A stretch of DNA of 28,454 nucleotides from JBCBWG01 sp964579305 (GTDB taxonomy: Bacteria > Pseudomonadota > Alphaproteobacteria > Rhizobiales > Hyphomicrobiaceae), in assembly GCA_964579305.1 (NCBI GenBank), contig CAZOGY010000033.1, positions 1 to 28,454 on the forward strand. Reading direction: 5' to 3'. Both the position numbers and the translations under genes were made by a program. Position 1 is the first letter of the stretch. Every line of letters starts with the position of its first letter. This document shows, piece by piece, positions 18,036 through 28,007 of this stretch. Under the pieces are notes generated by a model. The model was not told the DNA's origin, did not search any database, and worked only from the letters and a program-made list of their open reading frames with translations.

Positions 18036-20854
18036 AGTTCATACACGAGATCCAGAGCCGCTTTCGGCGACAAATCATCCGGTCGCACGTCATCCAACCG
18101 CTGTTTCAGCGCGGACGCTCGCGTCGGCTGTGATGGCGTCACCGACGTCGGCCGTACCGCAGAAAACAGCGGCAAATCGTCGAGGCCTGAGGATAATCCA
18201 TCGCCGCTGGTATCGTTATCCTCAAGCGCCTTCAGGACCTCGCTTGCCCGATGAATGACCGGCGATGGCAACCCCGCAAGCTTTGCAACCTGGATGCCAT
18301 AGGATCGATCCGCAGCACCCGGACGCACCGCGTGCAAGAACACGATCTCATCGTGCCATTCTTTCACATCGATCGTCACGTTCGCGACCGCTGACATGCG
18401 CTCGCTCAGCGCCGTCAGTTCATGATAATGCGTCGCGAAAAGCGCCCGGCAGCCAAGCACATCGTGCAGATATTCCACGGCCGCCCAAGCGATCGACAGG
18501 CCGTCGAACGTCGCAGTGCCGCGACCAATCTCATCAAGGATGACCAGCGACCGCGCCGTAGCCTGATTGAGAATTGCGGCGGTCTCCACCATTTCGACCA
18601 TGAACGTGGAGCGGCCGCGCGCCAGATCGTCAGAAGCGCCGACCCGTGAAAACAGCCGATCAACGACGCTCAACGAGACCGCCTCAGCCGGGACGAACGA
18701 GCCCATTTGCGCCATCAGAACGATCAACGCATTCTGGCGCAGAAAGGTCGATTTGCCCGCCATGTTCGGCCCGGTGACGAGCCACACCCGCGCCGGCGAT
18801 GTTTGTTCAAAGCCCGGCGGCCGCGCTTCCGACCCATCATCGCCAAGCACGCAGTCGTTTCGGATAAACGGCCCCTCGCCCGCCGCTCGCAGCGCCTGCT
18901 CCACCACCGGATGCCGGCCACCGCGGATAATCAATCCGCCTTCGGATCTGACCGTCGGCCGTACATAGTCTTCCACCCGCGCCAAGTCCGCCAATGCCGC
19001 CACGCAATCAAGCTCGGCCATCGCCGTGGCAAGCCGGGTCAGCCCCGCTTCCTGAGCACCAATTGCGTTGGCGAGTTCAGAAAACATCTCCTGTTCCAGC
19101 GCAAGCGCCCGCTCGCCAGCCGAAGAGATTTGACCCTCGATGTCGCTCAGCGCCGTTGTCGTGAAGCGCACCGCATTCGCCATCGTCTGGCGATGTCGGA
19201 ACTGGGCATTCAGCGGTGCTTCCATCAACGGGCCAGCCGCCCCGGCGGTCGCCTCCAAGAAATAGCCAAGGATATTGTTATGGCGGATCTTGAGCGACTT
19301 GATCCCGGTTTCTTGGACGTAGGTTGCCTCAAGGTCTGCCAGGACTTTGCGGCTGTCGTCGCGCATTTGCCGCGCAGCATCCAGATCCGCGTGCGCACCG
19401 GCCCGGATGAACCCGCCATCGCGCCGATGGACCGGCGGCTCGTCGACAAGTGCATCGGCAAGCGCGGCGCCCAGGTCTGGCGCAGTGGCCTCCAACGCGG
19501 TCTTGAGACGCGCGAGATCTTGCGGCAGGCCCGCGGCACGCCCAGCGTCATCCAGCAAATCAGCAACATCGCGGGCCACGGTGATGCCATCACGCACGGC
19601 GGCCAGATCACGCGGCCCGCCCCGCTGCAACGACAGCCGTGCGATCGCGCGGGCAACGTCAGGCGCCCCCTTCATGCGCATACGCAGCCCATCGCGCAGG
19701 CGGTCATCCCCCACCAGGAAGCCGACGGCATCCAGCCGGCGATTGATCGCTGCGGGGTCCACAAGCGGGCTTGCGATGCGGGCGGCAAGTTCACGTGCAC
19801 CCGGCCCGGTGACCGTGCGATCCATCGCTGCAAGCAACGATCCCGCGCGCCCGCCCGCCGCAGTCTTGATGAGTTCCAGGCTTGCCCGGCTGGCCGCATC
19901 AATCACCATGGTGGCATCGACCCCGGCGCGTCGCGGCGGCTGCAGTACCGGCTTCTTGCCGACCTGCGTCAACGCCACGTAGCGCAACAACGCGCCGGTT
20001 GCGCAGAGTTCACCGCGCGAAAAGTCGCCAAATGCAGCAAGGTCGCCAACGCCCAAGCCGTCCTTAAGCTGCATTTCGCCCGAAAGGCTGTCGAAGGATT
20101 GGACCGGAACGTGACTGACCGCTGCGCCCGCCCATGCGGCGATGTCGGAAACTGGGTTGCCCTCAGCCAAAACGTCGGCAATCAAAACTTCCCGCGGCGC
20201 GAGACGGGCAATTTCACCGCCCAGATCCGCCGAGGCAACTTCGCCAATTTCAAGCTCGCCCGTCGACAGATCAAACGCGGCAAACGCGACGCTTGGCCCG
20301 CCAAGATCGCCGCCTTGCCGGGAGCGGCCGGCCCGCGACGGATCGGCTGCCTTGGCCCCTTGGAAAACCGCGACAAGGTAATTGCGCGCCCGCGCATCAA
20401 GCAGTGTGTCTTCCGTCAACGTCCCTGGCGTCACGAGACGCACAACATCGCGCTTCACGACGGCCTTGGGCCCGCGCTTTTTGGCCTCGGCCGGATCTTC
20501 AAGCTGTTCGCAAACGGCGACCTTGAAGCCTTGCCGGATTAAGCGCTGCAAATATTCGTCCGCACGCACGACCGGGACGCCACACATCGGGATATCTTCG
20601 CCCAGATGCTTGCCGCGCTTTGTCAGCACAATGCCCAGCGCGTGCGCGGCTGCGACGGCATCTTCGAAAAAAAGCTCGTAGAAATCGCCCATCCGGTACC
20701 ACAACAAACAGTCCGGATTGGCCGTCTTGATTTCCAAATACTGCGCAATCGCCGGCGTTGGCCCGCGCGGCTTTTGCGCAGCCGGCCCGTCCATGTCACC
20801 AGCGCCCCCGCTTCCCGGCGCCTGGCTGGTGCGTGTTGTCGATCGTTGAGCCAT
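18036..20854 (-). CDS. mutS: DNA mismatch repair protein MutS, 3' end in assembly gap
   Basis: Recognises base mismatches and small loops and starts methyl-independent or strand-directed repair with MutL. The mismatch-reading F-x-E motif is present as F58-Y59-E60 (MGDFYELFFEDA) in domain I. Connector, lever and clamp domains follow. The ATPase near residues 690-800 has Walker A GPNMAGKST, STFMVEM and Walker B LVILDEIGRGT. At least 939 residues are visible, longer than the 853 of Escherichia coli but usual for alphaproteobacteria. The sequence runs into the gap right after PKAALDLVYE, close to the normal C-terminus, so only a few residues are missing. The ATG at 20854 has GAAG nearby; M21 at 20794 is an alternative start. 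Confidence 0.96.
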
Positions 20855-21039
20855 CCGCTTCAGGTAGCCAACTCCAAAGCCAAGGCAAACCCCGGCTGGC
20901 CTCGTCAACGCAACGGCTGTGGATGTGTCGCGTCCCAGTCGCGCTGATGGGCCTCAAATCGCGGCCTTGTCGGCCGGCCGCCCCCATGCCAGGGCAGCCA
21001 TGCATGCAAACAGGGTGACCGAGGGGCCAGCACCAAACC
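20855..21039. other. Divergent spacer between mutS and the HAD hydrolase gene
   Basis: A 185-base region between two genes read in opposite directions. It must hold both promoters unless the ribosome binding sites of a longer start are used. I could not identify convincing -35/-10 pairs, and nothing else stands out. Confidence 0.4.
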
Positions 21040-21663
21040 ATGACCGACCGCAGTATCGTGATTTTTGACGTTGGCAATGTCCTGATCGAATGGGACCCAC
21101 GGCACCTTTATCGCAAAGTTTTTGATGGCGATGAGGACCGTGTCGCCTGGTTCCTGGCCAATATCACGACGCCGGCCTGGAACCTTGAGCAAGACCGCGG
21201 CCGCTCTTTTGGTGAAGCCGTCGCCGCACTCCAAGCCGAACACCCCCAGTACGCCGACGAGATCGCTGCGTTCGACACGCGCTGGCACGAGATGGTTCCC
21301 GGCGAAATCCAACCCAACGTCGCCGTGCTGCAAGATCTGCAGACAGCCGGTGTCCCAACCTACGCGATCACAAACTTCTCGCGCGAGAAGTGGGCTGAAG
21401 CCTGCCAACGCTTTGCATTTCTGTCATCGTTTCGCGGCGCAGTCGTCTCCGGCGCTGAAGGCGTGATCAAGCCTGATCCCGTGATCTACCAGCGCCTGTT
21501 TGATCGCTATGGACTTGCCGCGGACGCATGTGTTTTTTTCGACGACAGCGAGCGCAACGTTGCAGCCGCAAGCGCGCTTGGGGTGCACGCCGTGCACGTG
21601 ACCCCGCAGACGGATCTGCGCTTAGAATTAAGCAACGTCGGGATAAACATCAAAATGGCATAG
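21040..21663 (+). CDS. HAD-like hydrolase, YihX-type subfamily
   Basis: Cytoplasmic phosphatase-like protein of the HAD superfamily, subfamily IA. Motif I is FDVGNVLIEW: the nucleophile D10 is followed by V and G12 where most HAD phosphatases have a second Asp, a pattern seen in YihX-like sugar phosphatases and haloacid-dehalogenase relatives. Motif II is ITNFSREKW, motif III is GVIKPDPVIYQ with the lysine, and motif IV is FFDDSERNV with two Asp. The length is 207 residues. Substrate unknown; a glucose-1-phosphatase-like role is only a family suggestion. The ATG at 21040 has a GAGGGG about 13 bases upstream, more distant than ideal. It converges on olsB. Confidence 0.86.
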   Translation: MTDRSIVIFDVGNVLIEWDPRHLYRKVFDGDEDRVAWFLANITTPAWNLEQDRGRSFGEAVAALQAEHPQYADEIAAFDTRWHEMVPGEIQPNVAVLQDLQTAGVPTYAITNFSREKWAEACQRFAFLSSFRGAVVSGAEGVIKPDPVIYQRLFDRYGLAADACVFFDDSERNVAAASALGVHAVHVTPQTDLRLELSNVGINIKMA

Positions 21664-21721
21664 GCCGGCGCGTGGCGGGGGTAAGCAAGTCACTGGCGCA
21701 CACAAACGGCGGCGGCGCAGG

Positions 21722-22705
21722 CTATCGCCCGCCGCGGCGCCCGTTGCCGCCACTGACACGGCTTCCCACTTCCTCCGGTGCGCCGAAGTGCTCGAAATAG
21801 CGCGGATCGATGGCGTCGACCGGCAGGATGATCAAGACATCCGTCGTGCCGAACTGGTGATCGATGACAGCACCATCGCCAACGTAGGCCCCAAGCCGGA
21901 GATAACCTTTAATCAGCGGTGGGAGGGCCTTAAGCGCGGCTTTGAGATCAACGCGATCGCGCGGCAGCCGGTCCATCGGAACGTGGAGATTGTCGTGCGC
22001 GCGCACCCGCCATTCCGGCGGCGCAAGCCGTTCATGGTGGAGGAAGCTCAGCGCCATCGCGTGCGCGTCGGGATCAACCCCCTCAAAACTCGCGCAGCCC
22101 ATCATGACATCGACTTTATGTTCGCGCGTGTATGTCCAAAGACCGTGCCAGAGAAGTTCAACGGTGCGCTTGTTGCGATAGGGCTGGAGCACGCACGACC
22201 GTCCAAGTTCCATGAACTTTTTTGGGCGATGCCGCTGCACCATGGGTGCGATGTCGTATTCGCTTTGCGTGTAGAACTGCTGAGCCGACGGGATCATATC
22301 ATCGCGCAACACGCGGTAGGTCCCAACCACTTTGGGTTGCATACGCTGGCGCCATTGGCCGGCGCGTTCAGGCGAGGCATCGGTGTCAACGACAAGCAGA
22401 TGATCGCAGATCCGATCGTAGCGATCCTCATCGCGGCGGCGGAGCTGGGTGGTCAGCGACGGTGTTGCCGACATTTCTTCATAAAACACGGCATAGCGGA
22501 GCCGTTGTGCCCGTCGCACATCCTGTTTGGATGCGGCCATGCGCACTTCAAGATGACCGATCTTTCCGTACACCTTGCCGGGTTGTGCGCGGCGCCGTCG
22601 GACCTGAGGGCGTGCTGCACGGTGGCGCAGACCGAGGGCGTGCGCCATGCCACGCCCGCTCTTGCGCCCAAGCCGCGATAGCAGCCCCCGCGGATCCATC
22701 GTCAT
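21722..22705 (-). CDS. olsB: L-ornithine N-alpha-acyltransferase (OlsB-type GNAT)
   Basis: Catalyses the first step of ornithine lipid synthesis, transfer of a 3-hydroxyacyl group from acyl carrier protein to the alpha-amino group of ornithine, at the inner membrane. The conserved core runs from GKIGHLEVRMAAS and QRLRYAVFYEEM through VVGTYRVLRDDM to the hallmark FMELGRSCVLQPYRNKRTV and GCASFEGVDPDAHAMALSFL. The length is 327 residues, and about 40 basic residues precede the core. The ATG at 22705 has GGAGG five bases upstream, a strong match, so longer readings are unlikely. Adjacent to mutS in many rhizobia. An olsA partner is not obvious nearby; the plsC homologue at 8403-9386 might serve, but this is inference. 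Confidence 0.9.
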   Translation of the reverse strand: MTMDPRGLLSRLGRKSGRGMAHALGLRHRAARPQVRRRRAQPGKVYGKIGHLEVRMAASKQDVRRAQRLRYAVFYEEMSATPSLTTQLRRRDEDRYDRICDHLLVVDTDASPERAGQWRQRMQPKVVGTYRVLRDDMIPSAQQFYTQSEYDIAPMVQRHRPKKFMELGRSCVLQPYRNKRTVELLWHGLWTYTREHKVDVMMGCASFEGVDPDAHAMALSFLHHERLAPPEWRVRAHDNLHVPMDRLPRDRVDLKAALKALPPLIKGYLRLGAYVGDGAVIDHQFGTTDVLIILPVDAIDPRYFEHFGAPEEVGSRVSGGNGRRGGR

Positions 22706-23056
22706 CCAGTCCTCCCCAACACGGCCTGAGCCAGGCCCCTGGCAACCCAGGCGGCCAGATGCGCCCGTGTCGCAGCGCTGTCCGGTCGCGCCCCCGCTGC
22801 CGTCGCGCAAACTCCCACCCCGGCCTGATGCCGCAAACCTCGCTCCGTCAAGATACGGCGGATCGCTGGCGCGCTTACGTTCATCGCCCAAGCGCGAAGC
22901 GGCCACGCTAGGCGAACCCCCGCGCTAAGCCCCCCGCGCTATCCAGCGGCCCGCGATCACCGCAGCATCCGCCAGCGCGTGTCAATCCTTGTCTCACATT
23001 TGGCCAATTCGGCGCGGGCAGCCGGCACGCCCGGCCGTCGCCAGCGACCGGCGATC
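22706..23056. other. Intergenic region between kinase and olsB genes, with short repeats
   Basis: About 350 bases with no gene I can support. It includes two copies of CCCCCGCGCTA (22917-22927 and 22931-22941, 14-base period) and a possible small minus-strand reading frame of 60 codons (22702-22884) whose TGA overlaps the olsB ATG. The olsB promoter probably lies here. Confidence 0.5.
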
Positions 23057-25592
23057 TCAGGCTGCTGCAGCCCGGCGCGCAGCGGCCCGATTGAGAACCG
23101 CATCAAGCGCAACGGGATCAAACGGCTTTGCGAGATAGCCATCAAAGCCATGCGCCAGACACCGCTCACGGTCTTCGGCAAACGCATGTGCGGTCAAGGC
23201 AACGATGATCGGCCGGTGCGCCGCGGACGTGGACCCGGCAAAACATCGATTGATTTCGGTCAGAGCCCGCCAGCCGTCGACGTCCGGCATCCGCAGATCC
23301 ATCAAGACGAGATCGAATCGCGCATCCACCGAAGCCTCCGCGAGCGATGCGGTCGCAGCCGCAATCGCAGCACGCCCGTCTTCAACACACACGACCCGAC
23401 AGCCCGCGCGCTCCAAGAGCGAACGCACAACAAGTGTGTTGACGGCGTTATCCTCGGCAACCAACACGCGCAACTGGAACCGGCCTTGAGCAGCCTGCAG
23501 CGCCGTCACTTTCGTTGCGCCAGATGCGATCTGCGCCGGCGCGATGCCAGGTGGCTTGCCGCCATCATGGGCGACATCGCGTGTGGGCGCATCCAACGGC
23601 GCGTCCGGCTCAGCCGTCACGCCCAACTCGGCTGTAATGTCCGTGGCGCCAAGCGAGCCCTGACGCTGTGAAAGCTCGCACACCGCTGCGACGAGAACAT
23701 CTGGATGAATGGGCCGCTCGATCAAAACGTGTTCGGCATCGGCCACGATCTCGCGCGGCATCGACAACCGATCCGCAGGGCTGATCCAGACATGGTCGCC
23801 AGTGGCATTGACGCCGACCGCGACGTAGCTGTGGGCATCGGTAAACGACCGGCGCGCTGGGCATCCAACGCCCGCAGCGGCGTCGCCCGCACGCCGAGAC
23901 GGCTCATGCACCGCCGTAACCGGAAATCCAGCTCCGCGCAGCACGCGCCGCAAGCAATCGCTCTCCAGCGGAAGCAGCCCCGCAATCTCCACCGATGGCC
24001 GCCGCACGCGCAAATCTTTGCAACCGCCCTCTCCAACTGCGTCTTGCGCGCTTTCGCTCGCCTCGCATCGGGCCAGTCGCAAAGTGACTGAAAACACTGC
24101 GCCGCCATCGACATGGTTTTGCGCCCGCACATCGCCGCCCATCGCGCGCGCCAGTTCGCGGACGATCGAAAGACCCAGGCCTACGCCAGCCCTGTCACCA
24201 CGACCATCGCCGCCGGCCGCGCGTTCGAATTCGCCGAACAGGCGATCGCGCTCGGCGGCCGGGATGCCAGGTCCGGTATCGCGAACCGCAATCGACAGGA
24301 TGACCGGCGCGCGGCCGCGCTTTTTAGGGGCGTCCAGCGATCCGGCATCCNNNNNNNNNNNNNNNNNNNNNNNNNNNNNNNNNNNNNNNNNNNNNNNNNN
24401 NNNNNNNNNNNNNNNNNNNNNNNNNNNNNNNNNNNNNNNNNNNNNNNNNNCTGACAGTGAGCGCAACACCGCCGGTCTCCGTAAATTTCACCGCGTTATC
24501 GAGCAGATTGATCACGATCTGCCGCACACGGACCCGGTCCCCGTGCAGGTGTGTTGGCACATCCGGGTCAGCTGACCAGGCAAGCACCAGCCCTTTTTCG
24601 GTCGCCTGAGGGGCCACCGCCTGCAGCGCATCGTCGACCACATCGCGCACAACAAACGCCGCCTCGCTTAGGTCAACCCGGCCGGCTTCGATCCGCGAAA
24701 AATCGAGAATATCGTCAATCAGGGTTTTCAGCGTCTGGGCCGACTTTGAAATCGCTGACACGTAGGTACGCTGTGCCGCGCCCAGCCGCGTATCAGCAAG
24801 CAACCCCGCCGCGCCAATAATACCACCCAATGGCGTTCGGATCTCATGGCTCATGGCCGCCAGAAAGCGCGACTTGGCGCGACTGGCCGCCTCTGCCGCG
24901 GCACGAGCTGACCCGATTTCCACCGCGCGGGCTCGCTCTTGCGTCACGTCGCGCCCGACGTACTGCCACTCGGGCTGACCGCCGGGCAACTGCGGCACGG
25001 ATTGGACCGACCAGACGAACCAGCGCGGCCCTTCAACCGTCGCGACGCGCTGGACCATTTCGTCGGATCGCGCAGGTTCCGGCGAGACCGTCTCAAGAAC
25101 ATCCGGCGAGAACCGTGTGTCGATGACATCCGCCCGCGCCACGCCGAACATCTGGCAGAACGCGGCGTTGACGAACACGATCCGGCCATCGGCAGCGCGT
25201 CTCAGGATGGCCTCGGTTTGCCGGTCCAACAGATCGCGGTATCTGACGTCGTTGTCGCTCAACGCCCAGCGCCGGTCTTCGAGCCGCTCGATCGTCTGCG
25301 AAAGCGCATCAGGGCACGTCAGCGGACCGATGGGTCGGCTGCGACTTGCGCCCACAAGCAGGCACGCCGCCCCAGACGCCAAGGACATGCCGACGAGGAC
25401 AGCGGTGGCAAGCGGCTGCCGCATGGCAATTGCCGCCGACATAAGCAAGCAATTGGCAATCGTCAGCTGCCATAACGCGCGGCTTGGATGCGCCAACGCT
25501 TCGGCGCGCAAATGCGCGGCCCGCCTGCGAACGACGATGAACAGGTGCTCGATGGGGAGCATCTGCGTTGTCAATTTTGGGCGTTTTGCCAC
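23057..25592 (-). CDS. Hybrid sensor histidine kinase/response regulator, spans an assembly gap
   Basis: Inner-membrane sensor that autophosphorylates and passes phosphate to its own receiver. The part before the gap (380 residues) has two membrane segments (about 39-58 and 61-82), a PAS domain (about 111-215) and HisKA with phospho-acceptor H249 (AMSHEIRTPLGG). The start of the HATPase follows, with N366 (NLLDNAVKF). After the gap (430 residues) come DTGPGIP and GVGLGLS, then a degenerate receiver-like block, then a complete receiver with E299/D300, phosphorylated D351 (LVLMDLRMPD), T386 and K408. The flanks fit one frame if the real gap length is a multiple of three; the 100 N cause only an apparent shift. 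The first start is GTG at 25592; ATG at 25562 is an alternative. The signal sensed is unknown. Confidence 0.9.
24351..24450. other. Assembly gap (100 N) inside the hybrid kinase gene
   Basis: Exactly 100 Ns, a placeholder for a gap of unknown length. It removes the stretch between the N-box and the G1 box of the ATP-binding domain, usually only 10 to 30 residues, so the true gap is probably short. Confidence 0.95.
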
Positions 25593-25828
25593 CGGCCCTG
25601 ATCCCTGAGGTTGCGATCAATGCGGGTGTGACGGGCATCAATTGCCAAAGTCTTGAAAGCATTGGTTAAGTTCGATGAATGCAAACAAATGTAAAATGAC
25701 AGTCGCCCGCTGAGGCCCCGTTCACTTTCAAACGGCCGCGCGCAGAAATCGCCTTGGGATCGGGCCGCCTGCATGAGGGCACGAACCCCGCTTCAGTGCC
25801 GTGCGCTCGCACTTGCTCTGAACACGCG

Positions 25829-26428
25829 TCACCGGCGATCACCACCACGATCAAAAACCATAGTCAGCCCGATAAGCGTGCTGTCGTGGAACTGGATTTC
25901 CACGATCTGGCGCCCCTGCCGGATCAGAACCGCCATGTTGGCCCTGACACCAGCGCCAACAACCTCCACGCGAAATCCATCCGGGATCGCTTGCCCGGTG
26001 ATGGTGCCAGCGTGGCCGTAGCGGCGCTCTTCCCAGGTTCCAGACAGGCGGTCGCCCTCGATGCGCAGTTGGCTGCGCACATCAACGTCGCCGCTTTGGC
26101 TTGCGCACCGCACCGCCTGAAGCACCGTGTCGGGCGTCTTATCATTGCGGTAGGTCGCACGGCAGCGCACCGTTTCCACCTGACCGTCGCGAAAACCAAG
26201 CCGGCCCTCCCCGGACCACCAGCCAAGAAAAGGCGCAAGGCTTGGCCGCTCCGCTGGCGCCGCAGCAACCAGCGTCGCCGAAAGAACTAAGGCAAGGATT
26301 GGACACACACCAACACTGAGCCATCTGCGAACACGCCGGCCGAGCCCTCGCCCTTCAGAGCAAACTTTGGCGCGAGGCTCGCTTGGGCGGTGAGATATTT
26401 GGCAGAAAGAAAATCCGTATGAAAGCAT
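25829..26428 (-). CDS. Small exported protein of unknown function
   Basis: Predicted periplasmic or secreted protein of 199 residues. A basic segment (RRVRR near residue 31) is followed by a hydrophobic stretch of about 17 residues and an Ala-rich site (LVAAAPAE) that fits signal peptidase I. The mature part begins RPSLAPFLGWWSGEGRLGFR and is rich in short beta-strand patterns, with C89 and C108 placed for one disulfide. Related exported proteins with the sequence pattern W-x-G-E-G ... C-R-A-x-Y ... S-G-x-W-E-E are known to me from rhizobia, but no function is established. The ATG at 26428 has GGAG nine bases upstream. The cytoplasmic part before the signal is longer than usual (about 35 residues), so an alternative start closer to the signal peptide cannot be excluded. 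Confidence 0.72.
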   Translation of the reverse strand: MLSYGFSFCQISHRPSEPRAKVCSEGRGLGRRVRRWLSVGVCPILALVLSATLVAAAPAERPSLAPFLGWWSGEGRLGFRDGQVETVRCRATYRNDKTPDTVLQAVRCASQSGDVDVRSQLRIEGDRLSGTWEERRYGHAGTITGQAIPDGFRVEVVGAGVRANMAVLIRQGRQIVEIQFHDSTLIGLTMVFDRGGDRR

Positions 26429-26739
26429 GTGATCATTCTCCACGGCACAGCGCATTGTCGCCGTGCGGCGCCATCGTGTTGACCTGAGTCGCCCATTCAG
26501 GCGCCGCAGCAAAATCACATTGTCACGCACCGTTGCCAGCGCGCATCGGCCCGTCTCGCGTCTCCGTGTGGCATCCCAAAGTCGCATCCCCGTGTGGCAT
26601 CAAAGATCGGGCCGGGACTGGTCCTGCCAAACCACCGTCTGCCGTCGCGCAATGATCAATGCTATGATGGACGTCAGTGCAACGCCCGAATTGAGAATCG
26701 TGACCGGGCTGCAAAGGCGTCAATTGAAGGAAACGGCAG
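26429..26739. other. Divergent spacer with a 12-bp direct repeat
   Basis: This 311-base spacer separates the exported-protein gene (minus) from the thioredoxin-like gene (plus). No gene was recognised. CCGTGTGGCATC occurs twice (26563-26574 and 26590-26601, 27-base period). TATGAT at 26663-26668 is a plausible -10 for the plus-strand gene, but the -35 is poor. Confidence 0.5.
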
Positions 26740-27297
26740 ATGGCAGCTCAAGCCCCTGATGTCCAAATCGGCTTCAAAGCACCGGACTTCGCGCTGCCCG
26801 CGATCGACGGACGCCGCATTCGCCTATCGGACATCGCGGGCAAAAAAGGCACCGTCGTCGCATTCATCTGCAATCACTGTCCGTACGTGCAAGCGATCGC
26901 AGATCGCCTCGCGCGCGACGCTGCGGACTTGGCGCCGGTTGCGGTGACTTTCGTTGCGATCAACGCGAATGACGCAATTGCCTATCCCGAAGACTCGTTT
27001 GAAAACATGAAGGCGTTTGCTGCTCAGCATGGCTTCTACTTTCCATACCTGCATGATGAGACGCAACAGACCGCCAAAGCGTATGGCGCCGTTTGCACGC
27101 CCGACTTGTTTGGTTTCGATGCGGACCTCAAACTGAAATACCGTGGTCGACTTGACGCCTCGCGCGCCACGCCTGGCCCTCTCGACGCAAAACGCGAACT
27201 CTATGAGGCCATGGTGCAAATCGCCGAAACCGGCGCCGGCCCCGCCGTCCAGCATCCTGCCCTTGGCTGCTCCATCAAATGGCGCGACGACGCATGA
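26740..27297 (+). CDS. Thioredoxin-like (peroxiredoxin-like) family protein
   Basis: Thioredoxin-fold protein of 185 residues in the AhpC/TSA-Redoxin-like branch. The N-terminus reads PDFALPAIDGRRIRLSDIAG, typical of the fold. The redox motif is C44-N-H-C47 (VAFICNHCPYVQA), a CxxC variant with NH in the middle, which is the mark of this PRX-like subgroup. A third cysteine lies in GAVCTPDLFGFD. A partner substrate is not known; a thiol oxidoreductase or reductase in the cytoplasm is likely, because no signal peptide is present. The ATG at 26740 has AAGGAA seven bases upstream. The TGA stop overlaps the next ATG as ATGA, which indicates translational coupling to the following phosphatase gene. 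Confidence 0.9.
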   Translation: MAAQAPDVQIGFKAPDFALPAIDGRRIRLSDIAGKKGTVVAFICNHCPYVQAIADRLARDAADLAPVAVTFVAINANDAIAYPEDSFENMKAFAAQHGFYFPYLHDETQQTAKAYGAVCTPDLFGFDADLKLKYRGRLDASRATPGPLDAKRELYEAMVQIAETGAGPAVQHPALGCSIKWRDDA

Positions 27298-28007
27298 CCG
27301 CCGCCCCAATCGCTGCCAGCGAACGTTGCGGTTGGCCAGCCGCGATCCTGTTTGATCTGGATGGTACTTTGATTTGGTCCGCACCGGATATCCGCACGGC
27401 CATCAATCTGGTGCTGGCAAGTGAGGGAAAGCTTGGACTTTCGCTCAACGAAGTCCAGTCGATGGTCGGCAACGGCGTGCGAAAACTGGTCGAACGCGCG
27501 TTCGCCGCACGCGACGTCAATTTGAACACACCATCACTGGACGTCATGCACGCGCGCATGATGGAAGCTTACGGCGCGCATCTGACGCACGAAACGACGT
27601 TGCGCAAAGGCGCTGAGCAGATCCTGCGCGCCTATGGCGACGCTGGGGTGAAGCTGGCGATCGTCACCAACAAGCCCGAAGCATTGACGCATCGGATCCT
27701 GCGCCACTTTGCATTGGACAACGTTGTTCACGCCGTCGTCGGAGGCGATACTTGCGCCACCCGTAAACCCGATCCCGAAATGCTACGTCATGCCGTCGCT
27801 TTGCTGGGCGTGTCATCGGCAAGCCGCGCGGTGATGATTGGCGACAGCGCGGCGGATATCAACGCAGCCAGGGCGGCAGGCATGCATGCGATCGCTGTGC
27901 GCGGCGGGTATACCAACGTGCCTGCAGACGAACTTGGGGCAGCCATCACAATCGACACGCTCTGCGCGCTTCCGCAGGCCATCGAAGCGCTAAAATCTGA
28001 TCGATAA
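27294..28007 (+). CDS. gph: Phosphoglycolate phosphatase (Gph-type HAD hydrolase)
   Basis: HAD subfamily IA phosphatase expected to hydrolyse 2-phosphoglycolate, formed during DNA repair and by Rubisco oxygenation. Motif I is ILFDLDGTLI with the nucleophile D21 and the acid D23. The alpha-helical cap follows (about 35-100). Motif II is AIVTNKP, motif III RKPDPEML with the lysine, and motif IV VMIGDSAADINAARAAGM. All catalytic residues are present, and the length of 237 residues is normal. The start at 27294 overlaps the previous stop (ATGA). Gph, pyrophosphatase or related sugar phosphatases share these motifs, so the exact substrate is inferred. Confidence 0.85.
   Translation: MTAAPIAASERCGWPAAILFDLDGTLIWSAPDIRTAINLVLASEGKLGLSLNEVQSMVGNGVRKLVERAFAARDVNLNTPSLDVMHARMMEAYGAHLTHETTLRKGAEQILRAYGDAGVKLAIVTNKPEALTHRILRHFALDNVVHAVVGGDTCATRKPDPEMLRHAVALLGVSSASRAVMIGDSAADINAARAAGMHAIAVRGGYTNVPADELGAAITIDTLCALPQAIEALKSDR

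Noticed and set aside
18707..20542. A long open frame of over 600 codons on the plus strand, opposite mutS
   Set aside because: It mirrors the codon structure of mutS in GC-rich DNA, has no sensible domains, is very rich in Arg and Gln, and lacks a ribosome binding site.
23057..25592. Two separate genes or a frameshift in the kinase region
   Set aside because: The two pieces differ in frame only because 100 Ns are not a multiple of three. Two bases of a codon end the first part and one base begins the second, so a gap of any multiple of three restores one continuous kinase.
26287..26496. Alternative minus-strand frame overlapping the exported-protein start
   Set aside because: It has no recognised domain, its C-terminal part overlaps the signal peptide region, and the frame used for the exported protein has the better ribosome binding site.
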